Positions 52,904 to 63,251 of a stretch of DNA of 64,000 nucleotides are shown here, piece by piece. The first letter of the stretch is position 1; each line of letters begins with the position of its first letter. A program made the translations under genes and the position numbers. Below the pieces are notes generated by a model. That model saw nothing but the letters and a program-made list of their open reading frames with translations. It was not told where the DNA came from and searched no databases. This DNA is from Sipunculus nudus (lineage: Eukaryota > Annelida > Sipuncula > Golfingiida > Sipunculidae): contig CM049321.1 of assembly GCA_026874595.1 (NCBI GenBank), positions 47,241,797 through 47,305,796 on the forward strand, written 5' to 3'.

Positions 52904-53463
52904 CTGCAAAAGAGTAAAATAATACAGTTTCTGTAAAAATCCAGATACACTCAATAAAAAAGGTTCTAACTATGTATTAAGGTCCCATTTGGCACTGTGA
53001 GTTTCGTGCCCTGATATAACCTATAATAAGGTTTCAGATGGAACCACTGTTGTGACAGGATGACCCGATAATTCGGACACAATTCCGCACTCTACTTGAA
53101 GAATAAGGTCTCACTATCTTTAAACATATCCTAAATGGAACCTGGAGGTTCCAACAAGAACCCCATATTTAACGTTCCAGTTTGAACCTTCAAGGTTTCA
53201 CCACTTAGAAAACCTTTTTTTTTGTTCTACCTGGAACCCTTTTTTCCTTAGCGTATAAACAGAAAAAAACATATTAGATGAATAAAGCTTATATAGAAAA
53301 ATACAGTTCTTGAAGAAAGTACAGTTAGTGCAAGAAAAAAAAGCATAATGAATTTGATATATTGTCCAGCATATTCCAAGGAATACATGTACACCTAACA
53401 TACTTGAAAGCCGGAACATTTTAGCATACAAAGCAGGTACTCTGTGTTACTGTTAACGGCAAT

Positions 53464-53500
<37 letters not shown>

Positions 53501-53513
53501 ATATATATATATA
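53464..53513 (+). repeat. (AT)n microsatellite in RhoGEF intron
   Basis: AT units with one TTT interruption, between the last two RhoGEF exons. Confidence 0.95.
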
Positions 53514-53719
53514 AGGTTATAAATCAGTTGGTATTTGCAAATGTATGTAATGTGGGTTTTTCTTCTTTTTGTATTAGGTGTTCCGAAGTGAAAGTATTGC
53601 AAGGACATGCCATAGACAACATTCAAAGAGTACACAAATGAATTTTATATTGAAATAATCATATTTTTCACCACAGTATATATAATGATTGCAATTACTC
53701 CAAATAATTATACTCGTAC

Positions 53720-53818
53720 CTTGATCAAAATGGCGTCTCGACTGATGTCTTGTATCTCTATGACATCGGTCTTTCCTGGGGTAACAGAGACCACTGTTCT
53801 GTCAAGTTTAAGAGGGTC
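53720..53818 (-). CDS. RhoGEF exon: middle PH strands
   Basis: A 33-codon phase-0 exon (acceptor ttgtctacag, donor AAG|gtacga) encoding DPLKLDRTVVSV through DAILIK. The segments TVVSV, DVIEIQD and DAILIK fit PH strands 4-7. A 17-19-nt run of C lies about 60 nt upstream of the acceptor in the intron. Confidence 0.9.
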
Positions 53819-53878
53819 CTGTAGACAACAAAGACAAATAAACAAAATATCAGTAGTCTGACTAGCCTCCGTGGGTTG

Positions 53879-54165
53879 CCCCCCCCCCCCCCCCCCCGAG
53901 ATCTGAGCAGTCTTAGGCCACATAAATGTTGGAAGTATTTCCAAGAACGTCCAATTTGACTGGTTAATATCAATCATTTACCCTTAAGCCAGGTAAATAA
54001 AAGCAAGTTTATATTTTAAAAATATACCAACAGAAATGCCAATATTATAGCACGTATTATAAAATATTTGCCACATACCCCCCCCCCCCCCCCCCCCCCG
54101 AGGGTAACGCTCCCTTCTAATTCTTCGCTTACAAAGCATTCACTGCCCCCCCCCCCCCCCCCCCC
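53879..54165 (+). repeat. Three poly-C tracts in one RhoGEF intron
   Basis: Pure C runs at 53879-53897, 54078-54099 and 54146-54165, all poly-G in the gene's sense, within 290 bp and upstream of a PH exon acceptor. Confidence 0.95.
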
Positions 54166-54660
54166 GAATTTACTCAGGCAACGGCCCTGCATATGCACTG
54201 ACATAGAGTATAACAGTTTCGTATATTAAATAAAAACCACAATTCTTGCATTAAACAGAACTACAGACATTAACATTGATAATACAGTTATCCCTCGGTA
54301 AAGGCACCTTCTGTTCCTGTGGTACACATAACAGCAAGAACCCTCCAGCTATGCGAAGTCTGATTAACCCTTTCCCCGGCAGATGGCGTCGTCGTTATTT
54401 ACCTAACACTGCATTTAATATATAATCCCCTCTTGGAACAAAATCTAACAAGAAACTGACAACTAAAGACTTTTTAAATTTTCTAAATCGTGGTACGTTA
54501 TGGTACATTCTAGTAACGAATATGGTACTATTTTACCACCCATAGAACGCAGTGTGTGACGTCATAGGGGAATGGTAGGTGGGTGATCAGTATAAATTGT
54601 TTATTAATGACGTAAGACACCCACCCGTAACAGTGTATACTTGGAGTTTTTCTCTCTGAC

Positions 54661-54744
54661 CAAAAGCAGAGCCGCCTGCTGCACTGATGTCATTTCCGGG
54701 AACTTGAGACATGTTGGGTCTGGACAGCGTCTCTGTCGTGGAGG
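54661..54744 (-). CDS. Possible cassette exon in the RhoGEF PH loop
   Basis: Within the intron between the 56201 and 53720 exons, an acceptor-like gtttcag precedes 84 nt that stay open in the gene's frame (PPRQRRCPDP onward) and reach a weak donor (TTG|gtcaga) in phase 0. It would insert 28 residues in the PH loop between strands 3 and 4. A second frame of the same DNA also looks coding-like (STTETLSRPNMSQV), so the true frame is uncertain, and it may not be an exon of this gene at all. Confidence 0.22.
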
Positions 54745-55021
54745 CTGAAACAATTCTCAGAGTTTACCTACCGTAAATATTCTAGATACCAAATCGATTC
54801 ACCATAAATAAAAAAAAATGACTTGTTCTATAAAATATGCTTGTTGTATCTTTAGTATTTTTTAAATGGGTTATTTGTTTACTGAAGTGAAAACAATAAT
54901 AGCAAATGGATCAATATAGTGCTTAATTGTTGAGTTAATTTATACTATTCTTCATTATTCGTCAGTGCAAATAAAATGTTATGCAAAACGATTCGACATG
55001 CTAAGCTTGCTAGCCTGGTCT

Positions 55022-55023
<2 letters not shown>

Positions 55024-55088
<65 letters not shown>
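55024..55088 (+). repeat. (AT)n microsatellite in RhoGEF intron
   Basis: About 32 AT units. Confidence 0.95.
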
Positions 55089-55090
<2 letters not shown>

Positions 55091-56200
55091 TCATCAACAA
55101 AGTAACCAGTAAATAATATTTTTTTTTTATTTTCACCAAATTTGGAGCTTCCAGTAGTTATTCGCCATTTGAGGGAATATTCAATATACTTGTACAGACT
55201 CTCTGCGGTGCAGGAATCCCGTTTATTGCTTCCCTGTAGACCAGGAAGTAATTGGAATCAGTGCCAAAACTCTGCATTAACTTGATGTACGAGATGGACG
55301 AACGCCGTTTGTTTAGATCAAATTGTGGAATAATTGTTTATTATGCATAGGGAATCAACCTTGATAAAAACAACAGATCATATATGGTAAAGTTTTCGGA
55401 TATGTAGCGTGGGTCTTTATCCATTTCTAGAAATAAATGCGTTATGTCACAAGTATTTCAGTATATTTTACGCCTGCTATATTTTATTGATTTTTTAGAC
55501 GTAAACAGTCATATGTAAAGGAGTTGTTGTCCATATTTGTGTTCAGGAAATCTGTGTAACACATTTTTGCAATGTGATGTCTACATTTTAATGGATAGGT
55601 CCATGGCCCATGGGTGGCACGGTCGACAGAAGACGCATTTACCAATACGTTAAGAATGAAATGTTCTTTTTTATGCTTTCTGGATTTTAAGTTTTATATT
55701 TATCGGGCTGAGAATATCCCAAAAGTCACTAATTGTCGCTAAGACATGAGTGAATCTGTGAGTGTCTATCGAGATTACGCCATGTTTTTCCTTGAAGTAA
55801 CGACCTAACTACAAGGCTACACCCTACCCCTTTATCAGTACATTTATGCAATATGCATTTCTGTTAAAACAGAAAAGTTTATTCAAGGGTTTATTGATAT
55901 TCAAATAATACGATGAATCGTGTTTCGATACATCATAGAGCGATTTTGCTTGTCTAATTGTGAAGCATTTTAGCCATTTTTTAATATTCATAAAACTTAA
56001 CTGCACACAAGAGAAATAGACATAAAACCGCAATAAATCATTTAAGCTCTCTTTGCTTTTCCATAAACGAAAGTTGTAACAGTAGGGGACTGCCCTTGGG
56101 CGAAAATAAGGGTTTGGTGCAGGAAACATTAGTTTTAATTTCTTCCCCTTGCTTGGATAATGTTGATGTCACGGTACCATAAGTACTCTTTTGAACCTAC

Positions 56201-56362
56201 CTTCCATTCTCCTTGGACGATAATAAGTGCATGTATATTGGTGAATTTGAGCAGTTTAAGTTTCCGGGCCCAGTTATGATCCTGAGGCACGTAATACAAC
56301 AGCTTCCCCGACAGCACAATCCTGGATTCCTCTGGACTCCAACCCAAACTGTCCAGACCAAC
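56201..56362 (-). CDS. RhoGEF exon: first half of the PH domain
   Basis: A 54-codon exon in phase 0 at both ends, with acceptor ttttcag and donor AAG|gtaggt. It opens VGLDSLGWSPEESRIV and runs through SGKLLYYVPQ and RKLKLLKFTNIHALIIVQ, a pattern of alternating hydrophobic residues expected for strands 1-3 of a PH domain. The acceptor and first codons lie inside a 56-bp tandem repeat (56341-56497), so a decoy copy of the acceptor exists 57 nt upstream in the gene's sense. Confidence 0.9.
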
Positions 56363-56497
56363 CTGAAAATGGTAAAAATATACAGCCTTACCGTACAACC
56401 CAAACTGTCCAGACCAACACTGAAACGGTAAAAATGTACAGCCTTACCGTACAACCCAAACTATCCAGACCAACATGGGAACGGTAAAAGCCTTACC
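56341..56497 (+). repeat. 56-bp tandem repeat over a splice acceptor
   Basis: AACCCAAACTGTCCAGACCA recurs with period 56 at 56341, 56397 and 56453 (2.8 units). The first unit contains the acceptor and first seven codons of a PH exon. The second keeps an AG acceptor-like site (TTTCAG on the minus strand). The third has lost it. Confidence 0.9.
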
Positions 56498-57464
56498 AAC
56501 AAACTTTCTATTATTACGTCATTCATTCTCATATTGTGTTTTGGTGAGGTGTTTGGTTGGTTGTGAACAGATGCTGGATTAGTAGACTGCAAAAAACACG
56601 TCTAGGTCTCAATCAATATGGCGTCTCTGAATTAAATTGACAAAATCCCTGTTAAAATTGTAGGGACTGTTAGAAATAACTTGGAAAAGAATTTAGAAGA
56701 GGACGTATGAAACTGCCTTAATTAAATTGATTGAAAAACCCACATTCATAAATTAATCACTACACAGGCTTTTGAAATTGTTTTAACATGGGTCTATGCC
56801 CTACTTATAGCAATGATAAACAATGACAACCATACGATATAAACGAACTGTAATTAGTAACCCTTTGGGTTAAAGATTTTATTTGACCGTTATTTCGTGA
56901 TAGCAGTACCTTAAACACTATATTCTGTTCCACCAAGCTGTGTCCACTTGATTTTTAGAGATAATTGTCTTGAAATATAATTTTCTCAATAATTACTTAT
57001 GCTGGTCAGGAACTTTTTTCTCAATAATTTCTTGTGCTGGTCAAAAATAATTTTTTTAAAGTTATCTCCAGTTTATGTTTTAGAACTTTTTTATGCTTTC
57101 AGAGAATCTAGCAGATCAGATGTGTCCCTGCATGAGTAGCCATCTTTGTTTTGGCTCGTCACATTTACATTGTGTTTACATAACTCCATCCAATCTGCAG
57201 ATGTCAATTGATTCTGTTTTCGCATATGACCAATGACCTCGACCGCCAAAAGTGGGGCTAATATGTTGTAAACTATTTAGAATAACTATGTTCCTAAAAC
57301 ACTTTGTAAAGCAGTTGTTTATTTCCTTTGTTGAAAATTAGTACATTTTTTTCACCCTATGTCACAATTTTCCCCTTCGAAATATAACTAATAAAGATTT
57401 TCTAGCAAAATATATATGTGCATAAGAGGATGGAACAGACCATGGTAGTAGGGCTGCTAAGTGA

Positions 57465-57997
57465 AAAATGATGCATTTTATGATAAAGGCATGACATTTT
57501 CAGGAGTGATAGGCCATGCACTAAGATTTATTTTAAGGTAGGGAGGCATTATTTTTCAAAATGACTTTGAATGACATTGAAAGGTCACTGGTCATGCGCA
57601 GTAACACAGTTTATACACTGTATATTTAAAATCACCTAAAAAATATATGTTCCTAAAATAATAGGTAGAAACCAGGGTATGCGTTATATGATAAAAATAT
57701 CAAAATTGCATATAACTTGTTAGGCCACTGTGAGGAGGAAAAAGTCAAAAAGGTCAAATTTTAATATGCATATATGTGCATTTTTTCTTAAATGTCCTAT
57801 TTTTTGCCAATTATTTTAGCAACATCTATTTTTAAGCTGATTTTAAATATACAATATATAAACTGTGTTACTCGCATGACCAGTGACCTTTCAAGGTCAT
57901 TCAATGTCATTTTGATAATGCTTCCCTTTCTAAAAAAAATGTATTTGTGAATGAACTATCACTTCTGAAAATGTCATGCCTTTATCATAAAGTGCAC
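57465..57997. mobile_element. Second long palindrome (fold-back element) in RhoGEF intron
   Basis: The left arm runs from TGCATTTTATGATAAAGG through AGGTCACTGGTCATGCG to CTGTATATTTAAAATCA. The right arm is its inverse, ending TGTCATGCCTTTATCATAAA. Arms of about 170 bp enclose a loop of about 180 bp (57645-57825). It lies between the linker exon and the first PH exon of the RhoGEF gene, ending about 130 bp from the linker exon. Confidence 0.82.
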
Positions 57998-58127
57998 AAT
58001 TTCGCCAATATTTGAGCTTAAGACGTCTAACTATAGTAGTCCCCCTGGGTTTACTGATTTTATCACCGTTATACGGTGCGAGCAAGTACTTCTGCACTAG
58101 ATCAGGAGATTTCTTGTCACGTGATAC

Positions 58128-58229
58128 CTTGCTGAGCTGGGTGTATTCCGCCGGCGCAGTTTTCTTCACGGAACCCTGGGATGCCAATCTTTTTCGTACG
58201 CTGCTATATAACCGGGATGAACGGGCTTT
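58128..58229 (-). CDS. RhoGEF exon: basic DH-PH linker
   Basis: After a good acceptor (catcttgcag) this 34-codon exon reads KARSSRLYSSVRKRL onward and ends QLSK|gtatca. Both ends are phase 0, so it fits cleanly between the DH exon ending ..DQINS and the PH exon starting VGLDSLGW. It is strongly basic and Ser-rich, as is common for a DH-PH linker, and could be a phosphorylation or lipid-contact segment (inference). The donor is weaker than its neighbours, so the exon could be alternatively spliced without breaking the frame. Confidence 0.8.
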
Positions 58230-58390
58230 CTGCAAGATGAAACATAACGTCACATCCGGTGTATATATCACGTCACTTCCTGTGAATATGTTACGTAATT
58301 TTCTTAAGATATTTGTTTACTGTATTTTGAAAAGTTGAGCAAGGGTAAATAATTATCATTATATAGCGGGATGTCATTTTATCTACTTAC

Positions 58391-58505
58391 AGAATTGATT
58401 TGGTCCAGTATTGTTTCCAGCTTTTGTCGCGCCTCGGGTATTGATTGCATATCTCTGTGGCCGATAGGTGTCGCTTTGTACACTCGTTGGAGTAGAAGAG
58501 GATAC
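58391..58505 (-). CDS. RhoGEF exon: CR3 helix and end of the DH domain
   Basis: The first base completes the Lys codon split by the preceding intron, giving the signature PVQRIMKYPLLLQRV of RhoGEF CR3, the strongest family evidence in the window. The exon continues through KATPIGHRDMQ and a last helix (ARQKLETILDQINS), ending in phase 0 at a consensus donor, gtaagt. It is 115 nt, one base plus 38 codons. The intron to the upstream exon carries a SINE (58921-59150) and a MITE (59381-59676). Confidence 0.95.
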
Positions 58506-58920
58506 CTGTAACAGAACCAGAGATTCTGTACGTTTCAGAAGATTGGGAGGGGAGTTTTTTCTTTTCTCAGGCTGGGCTTTATATCTTGCTTAATAACAAG
58601 ATGTGTGACGTCATACGACTACCAGGATACCCCCCGCAAAGATCACCGAATCAAGCTTTCCTGTGGTGGGCCCATTATCACGCTTGAGTAAGAAAGGCTC
58701 CTCAGTTCAGTTGCTTCTCGGAATGATGGCCCTAAATCCTTTAAATGGGTGGTTTTCTGGGGGAGAAAAAAATCGCCCTGTATCATAATGGTGTATGATC
58801 CTTTGCATAAAATTATTATAGGGTGAAACAAATTACCGTTATAATTTAATTAATTGTGCCTTGGCTCGTCAACCTCAAGTTTTGTGTAAAGTTCTACACT
58901 ATAAATTATAGTATTTTATA

Positions 58921-59150
58921 TGGACTCTTATGATACAGTTATAATTTGTTATTTTAAGTTCTTATTTTCAGTGTATATTGTCATTATAATGATAATTATA
59001 ACTAATCGAGACATTTTCTATGGCTCGGATGCTGGAGTTCGTTATTGTCTAGAGGTTCAGGAAACCGTAGGAACTGGAGCAAATAGCCACGTTGGGGATC
59101 GAACCCAGGTCGCAAGCGAAGAGAACTGAGCATTTTATTCTTCAATTGCC
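58921..59150 (-). mobile_element. tRNA-derived SINE, family B, in RhoGEF intron
   Basis: Reverse-strand copy with AAAATGCTCAGTTCTCTTCG, box B GGTTCGATCCCCAACG and a 3' end TGTCTCGATTAGTTATAAT. Part of the body is deleted. It is in the same orientation as the host gene, in an intron between two DH exons. Confidence 0.7.
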
Positions 59151-59380
59151 CAGGCTCCTAACAGAAAAACCAACCAAAAGAAAAATTACTACCTTCCTGG
59201 AGGAAGTATCATACTTTAATTTGACTATTTTGGACTTGCACATGGTCCAAAACAACTGTTGTACTGCTTTAAACTTTGGCGATACATATTAAGCTTTCTC
59301 CTGTGATCGATTCTTGTCTGAACACTTTTTTTCAGAGTACCTTCGCGTCGCATCCTAAAACCCGTATTAAACCCTTGTTA

Positions 59381-59676
59381 GGCAAAATAAGGTTGTGTTC
59401 TCAGGCACCGCCCGCGTCAATTTAAACCCCCCGCATAAAAGAATTTATTTTGATTTTCAATAGAATCTTACCAATTTTGAAGTCTTGCCGCTCGACATTT
59501 CTTTCAAGAAGATATAATAATACAATTTTGATCAGCTTTCCTTTATATGTTATGCTTTACCTGTTTAGCGAAAAAAAAAATGTTATTTTCATGCTTTTCC
59601 CTGATCATATGACATTTTTATCGAAACATACATAAATGGTAAAAAACCATAGCCTGAGAACCATACATTTTTGGCC
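59381..59676 (+). mobile_element. PIF/Harbinger-like MITE, copy 4
   Basis: A 296-bp copy with TTA on both sides (59378-59380, 59677-59679). The left end has decayed (GGCAAAATAAGG), and part of the right subterminal region is missing. The orientation matches the 34683 copy. It lies in an intron of the RhoGEF gene. Confidence 0.82.
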
Positions 59677-60040
59677 TTAAACATGTTTATTTCTTCAGGT
59701 CTCGATACCGCTCATGGGGACCACCAATTTACATAAACATTAAAACTCAGATGTCACATTTTGCAAATTAATATCATAGATATACAGTCGAGCCCGTTTA
59801 ATTGAATATTACTTATATATTTAAGCAAGTTATTCAAATAAGGGAAGTGTTAATCTTCAAGGTTGCAGCCCTCTTTATGATACTTTGAATTGCTATTGGA
59901 TGACTTGTGCGTGTTTTCCTGTGTTATTCAGTGTGTTCTCAAATATATGTTTTGGATTGTTTTCCTTTATGATGTTTACTTCATTAGTTTATATAGATTT
60001 TGTACTGTACCACTTTTAAGCATAACATCGTGACACTCAC

Positions 60041-60270
60041 TTCATGATGCGCTGTACTGGTGTCATCAGGAACGATTTGAGTCCCATCCGTCTGAGTAGT
60101 GAGTTCTCCGTCTGTGACACCTGTAGGAATATTTTGAGCAGTTCCTTTTCCTTCGCCAGTTGCTGCAGGCACATCTGAGCCTCGTTCTGATTTACACAGT
60201 ATGTCTCAAACGTCCTGAACAGTTCAGCTGATCGCAGGAACAAGTCTCCAACTTCAACGGTGGCATATAT
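60041..60270 (-). CDS. RhoGEF exon: DH domain core
   Basis: This 230-nt exon follows acceptor tatttacag and ends AA|gtgagt (phase 2). It encodes 76 residues plus two bases, starting IYATVEVGDLFLRSAELF. It contains FETYCVNQNEAQMCL, matching the usual 'Y..Yc.n...a...l' of DH domains. It ends in the first half of the diagnostic CR3 helix, LMTPVQRIMK, completed by the next exon. The frame joins the upstream exon exactly (..EIGDD + IYATV..). Confidence 0.93.
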
Positions 60271-60889
60271 CTGTAAATATAGGTGTGTATTTTACATTTG
60301 CTGATTTGGTGAAATCAAATGGTGGTGATCACGTCCCCAGTAACCTTGAACACGGTATTGTATTGATGATTTCCAATTTAGACTAACCTTTTAATAAAGC
60401 AGTTACTACGTACATTTTAGATTGGTGTATATTATAGTAGAGAGAATATAATAATAACACAAGCAACTTGATGTCAGATTTTGTAAGGAATTTGAAATAT
60501 ATAAAAAATGCGTATATAATATAAAAAAATAAATGAAAGAATCTACACATTAAAAAAATCGGAGAAAATAAGGAAAAAAATAACATACAGTCTCTACATG
60601 TTGGGTACTAGAAGGCAAAAGCATGGGAAAAACTTTTATTCTTTAGGGATCAACAGAATATATGTTTATATTGCATGTGTAAATAACAAGGTTCGTTTTT
60701 TCAAGTATTGTTGAAAAAAAATATCCAGGAAATGTGCTTTGTATAAATTGTCTTCGATATGATCGTGTACAATATGAATCAAATGTGTATTGCAAAATTT
60801 TTGCAATAAAATATATTAAAACAAATTGGTGTGTAAAAGAGTTCTGTTGGTTAAAAGTAGCAAACAGTTTCAAGACATAATCCCTCTCC

Positions 60890-61056
60890 AGGGGCGGATC
60901 CAGGATTTGAAAAAAAGAGGATCAAACCAAGGAAGACTGAAAATTTAGGAATGGACTTCATGTCCGAAAAGGTTTGGGTCTAGACCGCAAATATTTGTCT
61001 AAAACACTTTAAAAAGCTGCAACGGCTTAGAAATGAGGGGTTCCGCTTCTGTTCTA
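60890..61056 (+). mobile_element. MITE with GGGGCGGATCC ends, second copy
   Basis: Starts AGGGGCGGATCCAGGATTTG and ends GGGGTTCCGCTTCT, matching the ends of the 3826 element. The interior shares the GTCCA and GACCGCAAATATT motifs. No clear target duplication. It lies in an intron between DH exons. Confidence 0.55.
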
Positions 61057-61504
61057 AAGGTATGAGCAATATGAACACAAATAATTCCGTAGATCGACGG
61101 ATTTTTTGTGTTCCATGCCAATTTTAGAAAAATAGAATAATGCTATATTATTATTAATATAATAATAATGATAATTTTTATTATTAATGTAATTATTCAT
61201 TAACTCATTATTAATTTAATAATATATTATTTCCTTTATTGAATTATTCATTTATGAATTAATTTATTTATTTATTCATTCATTCATTCACGAATACATC
61301 ATTGCTTTTATGTTTGCCCGACCTTCTTTGCTTTTGCCGTGAGAATTCTAGCACAAACTATATTAACTTTATCTCGTCAAATATATTTGTCAAAAATCGG
61401 AACTAATCAAGAATAAACCTGAAGGAAATGGAAGCTTTATGTTGTGTAAGTCTACAATCAACGCAATTCTAATGGAACCACTAATTAATAAACATCATAT
61501 AACT

Positions 61505-61830
61505 AACTAGAAATCTGCATTCTAAGGAATGCAAGCCTCCGTCATGTGAGTGTCCCTATTGTTGAATGCTCCCCTACCCGTGTTTGCATTCATTCACTTC
61601 TTCGGGCCATATTCCAAGGTTCATTCGTGCATATGTGCCTGTACATTTGTGAATATTCTTCATGAAGTTCCATAATCCGGAGCATGTGCCAAAATCTAAT
61701 CGATTATTCTTCATTGGCCCACTCATGAAATGCCCTGAAAATTTCATGAGATTCTGCTCATGACTGCATGAGGGATGGTATGATCACACAATCACACACA
61801 AACTACGAAGGGGATGAACGTATACCATGC
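61505..61830 (+). repeat. Dispersed repeat family C, longest copy
   Basis: Runs from ATCTGCATTCTAAGGAATGC through ATAATCCGGAGCATG, AAATCTAATCGATTATTC and AATGCCCTGAAAATTTCATG to GGGATGAACGTATACC, the same ending as the 5745 copy. It lies about 60 bp downstream, in the gene's sense, of a RhoGEF DH exon donor. Confidence 0.65.
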
Positions 61831-61892
61831 TAATGGAAGTAATTAACAGTCAGTATTGGCAATTAACAAATAGGAAGCAAGATAATACATAC

Positions 61893-62045
61893 GTCATCCC
61901 CAATTTCATGAGCGTTGTCGAGTGAACTTTGTAGGCGGTCTGTGAAAACGTGGTTGACCCTGATCAGATCGTCAAGGTTAAGGAAGATGGCGGCCAGTTG
62001 GTCCTCGGTCAGCAATCCGGCCGTCTGGATGGGGTTGTAAAACTC
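61893..62045 (-). CDS. RhoGEF (DH-PH) protein, DH domain exon (first one seen)
   Basis: Read on the minus strand, an acceptor (ttgttgcag) opens this 51-codon exon (EFYNPIQTAGLLTEDQ onward), which closes at GAC|gtatgt in phase 0. The sequence through FLNLDDLIRVNHVF has the pattern of the second and third helices of a Dbl-homology domain, where 'l..iF.ni.dl...n..f...L' is usual. The product would load GTP onto Rho-family GTPases at membranes, with DH as catalytic domain and PH as membrane and regulatory domain. The conserved first DH region (the 'E...TE..Yv..L' segment) is not in this exon and I could not find it in 62.05-64.0 kb, so the gene continues past the window edge. The subfamily is not resolved. 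Confidence 0.9.
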
Positions 62046-62568
62046 CTGCAACAAAATAATATTATAACCACAAATACAAGTCGCGATTTAAAATCCATAA
62101 AATGGTTAAAACAATTAACAGAGGGTTGATGATTTTCTTTCTATATTTATATTTTTGTCTATGCACTTCAGGGGTCCCGGCTCTCGTTTTTGTTTTCATC
62201 GGTGGTTTGTATGGTAAGTTTCCCCAGGTATGACCACCAGGATGGACACAGAGCAATATATTGTTACCAGACCAATGAGAGCGTGGTATCGCATTGTGCA
62301 TCCAGCTCCAAATTTTAAACATGCGACACCCGCTCTCGTTGTTCGGAGTACATCGGGTTCTTGCACCGGGCTATGCAGTAGACCAACAAGAGCGGACGTC
62401 TCGGTTTAATTAGGCGGCTCAGAGCGGGTTTCGGAAGGTTAGGCCTAAAACTGGTTCTGGATGCAGAGAACCTTGCCATACAAAGTGGTGAAAACAAAAG
62501 GAGACCTGGGATGACTTCAGTGTATAACTGCTGTGTGAGGAGCTTAATTTGAGTCCAGATATTTTTTC

Positions 62569-62580
62569 GGGGGGGGGGGG
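62569..62580 (+). repeat. Poly-G tract, 12 nt
   Basis: Pure G run in the 5'-ward intron of the RhoGEF gene. Confidence 0.9.
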
Positions 62581-62661
62581 CCTTCTTAGGTTTCCCTGAG
62601 TGCTGATTCTTCTGCCGGTGTTTGCGCTGGATCCCAAATAACACTTTTTTCCAAACATAAC

Positions 62662-62944
62662 TAGGTCAAGTTAATGTACACTAGCAGTTTCGCACCCGAT
62701 AATTATTTTTACCTTGATCTAAGGTCGTGACTTACTAGGCCTATTCGACAACAAGTTCATTATCGTTCAGTGCTTGTCGAAGCGGATTGTTTCTACGGAC
62801 AGTTTGTCACCATAGAAACAAAATAATAATCATATGTTAGCACATTTTAACGCCAAGGTCGCGCAGCTATCCGATGGTCAAAATATTTAAAAACTTGCAT
62901 CAATGGCACTGTTAGAATAACAATGAAGTGATAGAGTTGCTAGA
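62662..62944 (+). repeat. 283-bp tandem duplication, unit 1
   Basis: The unit from CTAGGTCAAGTTAATG to GATAGAGTTGCTAGA is repeated directly at 62945. It contains a family D core (TTTACCTTGATC, TTCATTATCGTTCAGTGC). Only about three substitutions separate the units, so the duplication is recent. Confidence 0.95.
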
Positions 62945-63225
62945 TAGGTCAAGTTAATGTACACTAGCAGTTTCGCAACCGATAATTATTTTTACCTTGA
63001 TCTAAGGTCGTGACTTACTAGGCCTATTCGACAACAAGTTCATTATCGTTCAGTGCTTGTCGAAGCGGATTGTTTCTACGGACAGTTTGTAACCATAGAA
63101 ACAAAATAATAATCATATGTTAGCACATTTTAACGCCAAGGTCGCGCAGCTATCCGATGGTCAAAATATTTAAAAACTTGCATCAATGGCACTGTTAGAA
63201 TAACAATGAAGTGTTAGAGTTGCTA
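62945..63225 (+). repeat. 283-bp tandem duplication, unit 2
   Basis: Second unit, differing at GCAACCG vs GCACCCG, TAACC vs TCACC and GTTAG vs GATAG. It is followed within 11 bp by a run of 16 C. Confidence 0.95.
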
Positions 63226-63235
63226 ACGATAGAGA

Positions 63236-63251
63236 CCCCCCCCCCCCCCCC
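63236..63251 (+). repeat. Poly-C tract, 16 nt
   Basis: Pure C run just past the 283-bp tandem duplication. Confidence 0.95.

Noticed and set aside
54016-54204. Gly-rich frame
   Set aside because: Translation of poly-C tracts on the reverse strand.
57930-58338. 108-codon plus-strand frame and a longer minus-strand frame at the RhoGEF linker
   Set aside because: The plus-strand frame is the shadow of the minus-strand exon 58128-58229. The minus-strand frame outside the splice sites is intron.
62315-62658. 109- and 79-codon minus-strand frames upstream of the first DH exon seen
   Set aside because: Checked as the missing DH start; neither has the expected pattern nor a phase-0 donor, and both cross a poly-G tract.
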